Assembly (NCBI GenBank): GCA_902798975.1
Contig: CADBYT010000005.1
Span: forward strand, 62,001-126,000
Reading direction: 5' to 3'
From: an uncultured Bacteroidia bacterium
GTDB taxonomy: Bacteria > Bacteroidota > Bacteroidia > Bacteroidales > UBA932
DNA length: 64,000 bases
Both the position numbers and the translations under genes were made by a program. Under the pieces are notes generated by a model. That model ran no database searches and was not told the origin of the DNA. It was given only the letters and a program-made list of their open reading frames with translations. Positions 58,098-64,000 of the stretch are shown in pieces. How positions within the stretch are numbered: the first letter of the stretch is position 1; each line of letters begins with the position of its first letter.

Positions 58098-59846
58098 TTA
58101 CTTCTTGAAGTAAGGCAGGTCGCCCTTGGCAAAGTCGGTGCCGGGGCCCCAGCCCGGATTCTGTTCCAGAACGCCCTCGGACAACGTGACCTGGGACTCG
58201 GGAATCTTGAAGAAACCGCCTTCGGTGGCGTTGTAGCGATCCATGAAGTCGACGGTGAAGGCGTATTCGCCCGTGTACTTCTCGTTCAGGATCTTGTTGC
58301 CGACCTGATTCTTGACGATCTCCTGGACATCGCCCCAGCGGCGAAGGTCATTCCAGCGGATGGCCTCGAAGCAGAGCTCGTAGCGGCGCTCCTTCTTGAT
58401 GTTCGCGAGGCTGTAGGCAATGTCAGGAAGACCGGCACGCTGGCGGACAGCGTTCAGGCCGCTCTTGCCGTTGTAAACCACGGCGCCATCGGTCAGCTCG
58501 GAGTGCATCAGCAGCACGTCGGCGAAGCGCAGCCACACCAGCGACTGGGTCAGACCCTTCTGGCGGTTATTCTCGCTGCCATAATATACGGCGTAGCTGA
58601 GGTAACGGGAGCTGTGATCCTCGTTCCATGCCTCGACACCGGCGTATTTCTTGGCGTAGAGGTTGGTGTTCTCCACCTCTTTGGCCTTGTCGCCGGGATA
58701 GTCCGGAATCTCCACCAGGCGGTCGCAGATGGAGCCCGTACGGCGATAGTCGCCGGCGTAGTCGGGATCCGCGGCCCAGTCGGTCCACAGTTTCTCGCAG
58801 ACGGGACCGTTGGAATAGCCCTGCACGGAGAACGGGAAGGCGGATTCCACCGTCTTGCGGAGGTTGTAGAACTCGACGATGCGGTTGTGGTGGATCTGTC
58901 CGCCGTAACCGCCGGCGTAGTCACCCTTGTTGCCCATCTTGACGGCGAACATGTTCTCGATGTTCTCGTCGCCGACCCATTTCAGGCCGTTGTCCTTTGC
59001 GTACGGATAATCCGCAGCGGTGTGGGGGTTGGTGTACGGCCAGAGGTTGCGCTGGTCGGACACGAGACCGAAGCCGCTGTTCTTGATGCAGTCCTCGAGC
59101 CAGGAGACCACCTGAGACTTCGAGATGGAACCGCCCTCGGCGAGAGGAAGCTCGCTCTTTTTGTAGAAGCCGGTGTAGAACAGCCACACGCGGGCCATCA
59201 GGCCTTCGGCAGCCCATTTGGAGGCGTGGCCGTCACCGAAGTCAGGGTACTTCTGGCTGGGACCGAGTTCGATGGCCTTCTTGAGGTCGGAAGCGATCTG
59301 GGCATACACCTCGTCCGGGGTGTTGCGCGGCAGGTTCTGGGGCTCGGTGCTGAGCACGAGGGGAACGCCGTTGAAGACCTGGGCCAGGTTGAAGTAGTAG
59401 AAAGCGCGGAGGAAGTAGATCTCGCAGAGGAGCTGGTTCTTCCGGGACTCGGAGCTCCACTTCTCGACGTTGTCGATGGTCTCGAGCGCGTTGTTGGCAC
59501 GGTTGATACCGGCGTAGCGGCACTGCCAGAGCGGTGCCATCCAGCTGAGGTAGGAGTTCAACAGGCGGTCTACGCCCTGTGCGCCGATGTTGCTCTGGCT
59601 GCCGCCGCCAAGGCGGTCGTCAGAAGCGATATCGAAGACGAAGAACGGGTCCTCCTCCGGGTCGGCGAGGTTGTTGTTCAGCATCGTATAGATACCGGTC
59701 ACCATCTGGGCGGCATCCGTTTCGTTGAGCGGGAAGTTGGAGGTATCCTTCTTGGTGAGGCTCTTCGTATCCAGGAAATCGTCGCAGCCGGCGAGCATGA
59801 ACAGGCAAAACGCAGTTGCGATAATATAAAGAATATTCTTTTTCAT
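58098..59846 (-). CDS. SusD/RagB-family nutrient-binding lipoprotein
   Basis: The 582-aa surface lipoprotein has lipobox FMLAGC (Cys21). TPR-type helices and SusD signatures are DFLDTKSLTKKDTSNFPL near the N-terminus and RFADVLLMHSEL, AVRQRAGLPDI and ERRYELCFEAIRWNDLRRWG in the C-terminal half. It caps the SusC-like channel encoded just upstream and captures a glycan or peptide. No degradative enzymes, sensors or sulfatases lie in this window beside the pair, so the substrate cannot be guessed. Confidence 0.93.
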   Translation of the reverse strand: MKKNILYIIATAFCLFMLAGCDDFLDTKSLTKKDTSNFPLNETDAAQMVTGIYTMLNNNLADPEEDPFFVFDIASDDRLGGGSQSNIGAQGVDRLLNSYLSWMAPLWQCRYAGINRANNALETIDNVEKWSSESRKNQLLCEIYFLRAFYYFNLAQVFNGVPLVLSTEPQNLPRNTPDEVYAQIASDLKKAIELGPSQKYPDFGDGHASKWAAEGLMARVWLFYTGFYKKSELPLAEGGSISKSQVVSWLEDCIKNSGFGLVSDQRNLWPYTNPHTAADYPYAKDNGLKWVGDENIENMFAVKMGNKGDYAGGYGGQIHHNRIVEFYNLRKTVESAFPFSVQGYSNGPVCEKLWTDWAADPDYAGDYRRTGSICDRLVEIPDYPGDKAKEVENTNLYAKKYAGVEAWNEDHSSRYLSYAVYYGSENNRQKGLTQSLVWLRFADVLLMHSELTDGAVVYNGKSGLNAVRQRAGLPDIAYSLANIKKERRYELCFEAIRWNDLRRWGDVQEIVKNQVGNKILNEKYTGEYAFTVDFMDRYNATEGGFFKIPESQVTLSEGVLEQNPGWGPGTDFAKGDLPYFKK

Positions 59847-59858
59847 GGTCATCATTAA

Positions 59859-62159
59859 TTAGAAGGTGACATTCAGACCGATCTGCCAGGAACGGGATGA
59901 CGGGTAGTAACCATTGTCAATACCGGAAGCCCAGCTGGAGCCGTTGCCGAAACCGACCTCAGGATCCATACCGGAATAACCGGTGAAGGTGAACATGTTC
60001 GTGGCGGTCACGTACACGCGGCACTTGGCCATCGGAAGGGCCTTGATGGCGCGCTTGAGGTCGTAACCGAGCGTGATGTTGGAAATCTTGAAGAAATCGG
60101 CATCTTCCAGCCAGACGCGGGAAAGCTCGGACATGTTGACATGCTTGCCGTGGGTGAAGCGCGGGTAGTGGTTGGTGCTGCCCTCGCCGTTCCAGTACTT
60201 GGTGTACACGTCGGTGCAGTAGTTGTCGTCCGGGTGGTCGGAGAACTGACGGTAGCTCTTGGCGACCTGCTGGCCCAATGCGCCATAGCCGTTGAGGCTG
60301 AAGTCAATGCCCTTCCACTCGAGGCTGATGCTCAGGCCCAGGTTGAAATCCGGGTTCGGATCGCCGATCATGGTCTTGTCGTTCACGTCGATCTTGCCGT
60401 CACCGTTGCGGTCCACGAACATGACGTCGCCGGGCTGGATGCTGTTGCCCTGCATGGACTTGCTGGCATCGCCGCCGAAGTACTTGTTCAGGTACTCCTG
60501 TTTCTGCTGCTCGTTCTGGATGATACCGTCCATCTCGTAGCCCCAGAAATAACCGATCGGGTAGCCGACCTGCACGCGGTAGAGCTCGGCCGTATTCTGG
60601 GCGATGGCGTTCTCTGCGCCGTGCAGGATGCCCTCGGAGTTCGCCAGACGGGTGACCGTGTTCTTGTTGTGTGAGAAGGTCGCGGAAATGCTGTAGGAGA
60701 AGTCGCTGTTCACGTTGTCGCTCCAGGAGAGGAGGATCTCGTAACCGGTATTGCGGATGTCGCCGCCGTTCACGTACGGAGCGCCGGTGCCGTAGGAAAG
60801 AAGCACGGGAGCCTGGACGAGCCAGTCCTTGGTGTCCTTCTGATACCAGTCAAAGGAGATGCCGAGGCGGCTGCGGAAGAAGCGGGCGTCAAAACCGAAG
60901 TCGAGCTGCTGGGAGGTCTCCCATTTTACGTCAGGGTTCGGCAGGATGTCCGGATAGGCACCGATGGCCGGGGTGGACTTGTCATTGAAGTAGTAAGGAG
61001 CGCTGAGGGAAATGGTGGCCAGGTACTGGAACGCGGAGATGTTGCAGTTACCGTTCTGGCCCCAGGATCCGCGGATCTTGAAGAAGCTCAGCCAGTCCTT
61101 GCTGAAGTCCATGAAGGGTTCGTTGGAGACCACCCAGCCGGCGGACACGGAAGGGAAGATACCCCAGCGGTGACCCCGGGCGAAGTTGGAGGAACCGTCG
61201 GCGCGGAGCACGGCGGACAACAGGTAGGTCTCGTTGTAGTTGTAGTTGATACGGCCGAAGAAGGAAGAGAGGGCACCCTGGCTGTTCGGGCTGCCGCTGA
61301 TGCTTGTGTAGGCCGGATCGATGACGTTCGCATTGCTGAGGTAAGCGTGTTCGAAGGATCCCGGGAAGAGGGAGTTGGAGTTGGTCGCGCTCACGCTGCT
61401 GCCGTAGCCCCATTTCTCGAGGGACTGGCCGACGAGGACGTCGAGGTTGTGGTTGCCGAAGGACTTCACCCAGTTGATGGTGTTCTCCAGGGACCAGCGC
61501 GTGCTGTAGGACTGGCTCTGGGTGACATCGTCGTTGGGGTTGGAGGTCTTGGTGCTCAGCTCATAAACCGGCACGTACCTGCGGCCCTCGGTGTGGTTGT
61601 ACTGCCAGCCGACGCTGGAACGGAAGGTCAGGCCCTTGATGGGGACGAACTCCAGGAAGAAGTTGGTCTGCAGGCGGTAACCCTTGTCGTAGCGGTTGTT
61701 GCGCGTGTAGTCGAGCTGGGCGAGCGGGTTGGCCATTTCGGCGCTGAAATCCCACTTGTCGGCCACGATGTCCTTGTATTCATACCAGCCGCCGTCTTCG
61801 CTGTAGGCGGGGAGGAGCGGGGACATCGTCAGGAGCGTACGGATGTTGTTGTCGTAGATGCCGCCGATGGAGATGCCCTTCTTGAAGGTGTTGGTGAAGG
61901 TGACATTCTCGCCGAACTTGAGGATGTCCCGGTTGTTCTTGCGGATCAGGGAGTAATCCGAGTTCATGCGGACGGTGAAGCGGTTATACTGCGGGGTGGC
62001 GGGATAACCGATGGTACCGGTCTGGGCGAAGTGGCTGACGCCGATGGCGAAACGGGAAATGTCGGTGCCGCCCAGGATGTTGACGGAGGCGTTGCTGACC
62101 GGCGCGTTGCGGACCAGGGTCTCATCGAGCCAGTTGGTGCCGTTCCAGGTACCGGCCAT
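59859..62159 (-). CDS. SusC-family TonB-dependent transporter, C-terminal part (gene split)
   Basis: This 766-aa part runs from the end of the plug region to the barrel terminus: GTWNGTNWLDETLVRNAPVSN (the SusC hallmark), TFRSSVGWQYNHTEGRRYVP, NVDRNGDGKIDVNDKTMIGDPNPD, and a final IGLNVTF. It should be continuous with 62183-62911, but a small frameshifting deletion at about 62230-62240 separates them. In-frame homologous sequence (DIQGTSKYDWASLIPKQYAQ) extends upstream of this start to about 62235. The susD-like gene follows after 12 nt. Confidence 0.88.
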   Translation of the reverse strand: MAGTWNGTNWLDETLVRNAPVSNASVNILGGTDISRFAIGVSHFAQTGTIGYPATPQYNRFTVRMNSDYSLIRKNNRDILKFGENVTFTNTFKKGISIGGIYDNNIRTLLTMSPLLPAYSEDGGWYEYKDIVADKWDFSAEMANPLAQLDYTRNNRYDKGYRLQTNFFLEFVPIKGLTFRSSVGWQYNHTEGRRYVPVYELSTKTSNPNDDVTQSQSYSTRWSLENTINWVKSFGNHNLDVLVGQSLEKWGYGSSVSATNSNSLFPGSFEHAYLSNANVIDPAYTSISGSPNSQGALSSFFGRINYNYNETYLLSAVLRADGSSNFARGHRWGIFPSVSAGWVVSNEPFMDFSKDWLSFFKIRGSWGQNGNCNISAFQYLATISLSAPYYFNDKSTPAIGAYPDILPNPDVKWETSQQLDFGFDARFFRSRLGISFDWYQKDTKDWLVQAPVLLSYGTGAPYVNGGDIRNTGYEILLSWSDNVNSDFSYSISATFSHNKNTVTRLANSEGILHGAENAIAQNTAELYRVQVGYPIGYFWGYEMDGIIQNEQQKQEYLNKYFGGDASKSMQGNSIQPGDVMFVDRNGDGKIDVNDKTMIGDPNPDFNLGLSISLEWKGIDFSLNGYGALGQQVAKSYRQFSDHPDDNYCTDVYTKYWNGEGSTNHYPRFTHGKHVNMSELSRVWLEDADFFKISNITLGYDLKRAIKALPMAKCRVYVTATNMFTFTGYSGMDPEVGFGNGSSWASGIDNGYYPSSRSWQIGLNVTF

Positions 62160-62182
62160 GATCTGGGCATACTGCTTGGGAA

Positions 62183-62911
62183 TCAGGGAGGCCCAATCAT
62201 ATTTGCTGGTGCCCTGGATGTCGTATGCCAGTGCTTGGCGTTCAGCGGGGTGACGCCGTTGGTGTTGGCGTTCTGCCAGCCGTAGTAGCCGTCGAACGTG
62301 ACCTGGATCCTGCCGCCGGATTTGCCCTTCTTGGTGGTGACGAGGATGACGCCGTTGGAGGCCCGGGCACCGTAGATGGCGCTGGAGGCCGCATCCTTCA
62401 GGACGTCGATGGACTCGATGTCGTTCGGGGAGAGGGCGGTGATGGAGCCGTTGGGCACACCGTCCACGACGTAGAGCGGGGTGTTGGAACCGGCGGTACC
62501 CATACCGCGGATGGTCACTTTGTAGCTTTCGCCCGGCTGACCGGAGTTCTGGACAATGTTCACACCGGCGGCCTGGCTCTGCAGGGCGCCGAAGGCATCG
62601 ACGGCATGCGTGGCGGCGAGTTTGTCGCCGGACACGCTGACCGTGGAACCGGTCACGAGTTTCTTGCGCTGTACACCATAACCGACCACGACGGTCTCCT
62701 CAAGCATTTCGGAGTCGTCCTGGAGGATGATGGTCATGTTCTCGGCGGCGGCGACCCGGCGGGTCACGTAGCCGATGCAGGAGACTTCGAGGGAAGTCCC
62801 GGGGTCTACACGAAGGCTGAAGACGCCGTCCAGATCGGTCGTGGCGCCATTGGTGGTGCCTGGTACCAGGACGCCGGCGCCGATGATCGGCTCGCCGTTG
62901 GCATCAACCAC
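62183..62911 (-). CDS. SusC-family TonB-dependent transporter, N-terminal part (gene split)
   Basis: This part holds the carboxypeptidase-regulatory-like domain (VDANGEPIIGAGVLVPGTTNG) and the TonB plug (EETVVVGYGVQRKKLVTGS; GMGTAGSNTPLYVVDGVPNG; DVLKDAASSAIYGARASNGVI). It ends out of frame after TPLNAK. The true gene start is the ATG at 63014 (MFKNLLKVAGIFMM), but an 8-G run (about 62952-62959) puts signal peptide and mature protein in different frames; seven G would restore MLSALWGGLEASAQNRAI. GTG at 62911 is thus only a computed start. Confidence 0.85.
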   Translation of the reverse strand: MVDANGEPIIGAGVLVPGTTNGATTDLDGVFSLRVDPGTSLEVSCIGYVTRRVAAAENMTIILQDDSEMLEETVVVGYGVQRKKLVTGSTVSVSGDKLAATHAVDAFGALQSQAAGVNIVQNSGQPGESYKVTIRGMGTAGSNTPLYVVDGVPNGSITALSPNDIESIDVLKDAASSAIYGARASNGVILVTTKKGKSGGRIQVTFDGYYGWQNANTNGVTPLNAKHWHTTSRAPANMIGPP

Positions 62912-62951
62912 CTTGCCGCTGATGGCACGATTCTGGGCAGAGGCCTCGAGA

Positions 62952-62959
62952 CCCCCCCC
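62952..62959 (-). repeat. Poly-G(8) tract in the SusC signal-peptide region
   Basis: Eight consecutive G on the coding (minus) strand lie at the end of the signal peptide. With eight the frame is broken, and with seven it is open. It is a candidate slipped-strand contingency tract or a sequencing indel. Confidence 0.6.
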
Positions 62960-63079
62960 ATAAAGCGCTGAGCATCATAAAGATACCCGCTACTTTCAGC
63001 AGATTTTTAAACATCGTTTTGGTTGTTTTGGTTAAAAAAGGGAATTGATATTTAATAATTTTAAGGTAATACTAACATT

Positions 63080-63087
63080 CAAATATA
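63080..63087 (-). promoter_or_regulatory. -7 box of the susC/susD operon
   Basis: The minus strand reads TATATTTG, 65 nt upstream of the ATG at 63014, within an AT-rich leader. No inverted repeats indicating an invertible promoter were seen flanking it. Confidence 0.5.
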
Positions 63088-63200
63088 AGTAAAAAACATA
63101 GAATTGCACAGGAAATTACGCATTTTGTGGTGTGAAAAACTCAAAATGCATATAAAATAAAGAAGCAACAGTAATTTTTTTTAGAATGTCCCGGACTGTT

Positions 63201-63223
63201 TGAAACTTTCCGAAAAAGTTTCA
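63201..63223. promoter_or_regulatory. Inverted repeat in the polA promoter
   Basis: TGAAACTT (63201-63208) pairs with AAGTTTCA (63216-63223) around 7 nt and overlaps CATCTTTG (63222-63229), a near-match to the -7 box. It may be an operator or a 5' hairpin. Confidence 0.4.
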
Positions 63224-63233
63224 TCTTTGTCGT

Positions 63234-64000
63234 ATGAAACTTTTCCTCATTGACGGACACGCGCTGATCTTCAAGATGTATTATGCCTTCCTGGGTCGGC
63301 CCATGATGAATTCCAAGGGGGTGGATACCTCCATTTTGTTCGGTTTTACGAAGTACCTGCTCGAGCTCATCGACCGGGAACGGCCGACGCACATTGCCGT
63401 GAGTTTCGATCCGCCGGGCGGTACCTTCCGCAATGAGCTCTATCCGGAGTACAAGGCCAACCGCGGGGAGACGCCCGCGCTGGTGGTGGAAGCGCTGGAT
63501 CCGCTGACCCGCATCGTGGAGGCGCTGGACATACCGGTGCTGATGTTGCCGGGCTTCGAGGCGGACGACGTGATCGGCTCCGCCGCGAAGCGTTTCGAGG
63601 CCGAGGGCTTCGATGTCTTCATGGTCACGCCGGACAAAGACTACGGCCAGTTGGTGTCGCCGCATATCCTGCAGGTGAAGCCCGGGAAAGGCGGGGGAGA
63701 GAACGAGCTGCTGGGTGTGGCGGAAGTCTGCGACAAATGGAAAATCGCTACGCCGGCGCAGGTTATCGACATCCTGGCCATCTGCGGGGATGCTTCGGAC
63801 AATGTGCCCGGGGTGCAGGGGGTGGGGCCGGTCGGCGCCGCCAAGCTGCTGGGCAAGTATGGTTCCGTCGAGGGTATTTATGCCCATCTGGACGAGCTGA
63901 CGGCGCGGCAGCAGGAGCAGTTCCGCGCTGCCGAGGGCCACATCGCGCTCTCCAAGCAGCTTGTCACGATCAAGACGGACATTCCGCTCGACGTCACGGC
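63234..64000 (+). CDS. polA: DNA polymerase I, partial (N-terminal 5'-3' exonuclease domain)
   Basis: The visible 255 codons encode the flap/5'-nuclease domain: LFLIDGHALIFKMYYAF, AVSFDPPGGTFRNELYPEYKANR, DDVIGSAAKRFEAEGFDVFMVTPDKDYGQLV with the metal-binding Asp residues, and the helix-hairpin-helix IDILAICGDASDNVPGVQGVGPVGAAKLL. The frame is open to the window end, so the polymerase domains lie beyond. The short leader holds the inverted repeat at 63201-63223. Confidence 0.93.
   Translation, partial: MKLFLIDGHALIFKMYYAFLGRPMMNSKGVDTSILFGFTKYLLELIDRERPTHIAVSFDPPGGTFRNELYPEYKANRGETPALVVEALDPLTRIVEALDIPVLMLPGFEADDVIGSAAKRFEAEGFDVFMVTPDKDYGQLVSPHILQVKPGKGGGENELLGVAEVCDKWKIATPAQVIDILAICGDASDNVPGVQGVGPVGAAKLLGKYGSVEGIYAHLDELTARQQEQFRAAEGHIALSKQLVTIKTDIPLDVT

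Noticed and set aside
63015..63141. Invertible promoter upstream of susC
   Set aside because: The AT-rich leader has a -7 box, but no inverted-repeat pair or invertase gene was found in the window.

Overview
The window looks like a GC-rich chromosomal segment of an uncultured Bacteroidales bacterium, probably gut-associated. The evidence is SusC/SusD-type transporters, an S46 dipeptidyl-peptidase, many Bacteroidota-style promoters (TAnnTTTG -7 boxes, almost no Shine-Dalgarno sequences), archaeal-type ProRS and the lpxD-lpxC-lpxA order. No rRNA, CRISPR array, intact insertion sequence or prophage was seen. Both ends are truncated genes: a GH2 beta-galactosidase on the left and polA on the right.

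Layout. 1-5.2 kb: GH2 enzyme, initiator tRNA-Met, small hypotheticals, a GNAT acetyltransferase. 5.2-17.8 kb: a SulP anion transporter, a DPP7-like S46 peptidase, then a tight four-gene surface operon (TonB receptor, DUF4876 lipoprotein, DUF6850 barrel, M16 zinc protease). 17.8-24.7 kb: an accessory stretch with a repeat-rich 1-kb intergenic region, a three-gene HipBST-like kinase toxin-antitoxin module with paired operators, and a tandem duplication of a 44-46-aa micro-ORF plus a fimbrillin-like lipoprotein. 24.9-43.6 kb: housekeeping (tmk, folP, CPBP protease, nucleotidyltransferase, ftsB-like, tilS, DUF3078, proS), a Tyr/Trp-rich lipoprotein, a FadL-like porin, lpxD-lpxC-lpxA-wbqC, and rimP-nusA-infB behind a possible attenuator. 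43.9-46.8 kb: a fucose-isomerase-like protein, an orphan HigA on a 28-bp palindrome, a nested inverted-repeat element and a lipoprotein hydrolase. 46.9-58 kb: a glycerol/glycerophosphodiester island (glpA-glpB-glpC-glpQ-glpT; a divergent Omp85-like barrel; glpK-glpF-monoacylglycerol lipase-tadA) and tRNA-Gln. 58-63 kb: a SusD/SusC pair. 63.2 kb to the end: polA.

How the genes work together. The glycerol island forms a whole route: the lipase and GlpQ release glycerol and glycerol-3-phosphate, GlpF and GlpT import them, GlpK phosphorylates glycerol and GlpABC passes electrons to quinone. The TonB/M16 operon, with the S46 peptidase divergent from it, looks like a peptide or protein capture-and-cleave system of unknown substrate.

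Caution: three otherwise well-conserved genes carry internal losses. infB lacks about 40 nt, removing its NKxD motif and shifting the frame. glpK lacks about 47 codons including the catalytic Asp. susC has a small frameshifting deletion and an 8-G tract that breaks the signal-peptide frame. Loss in an essential gene such as infB suggests assembly error or strain mixture for at least some of these. A separate, better supported oddity is a family of short intergenic palindromes whose stems vary by paired changes around a nearly constant loop.
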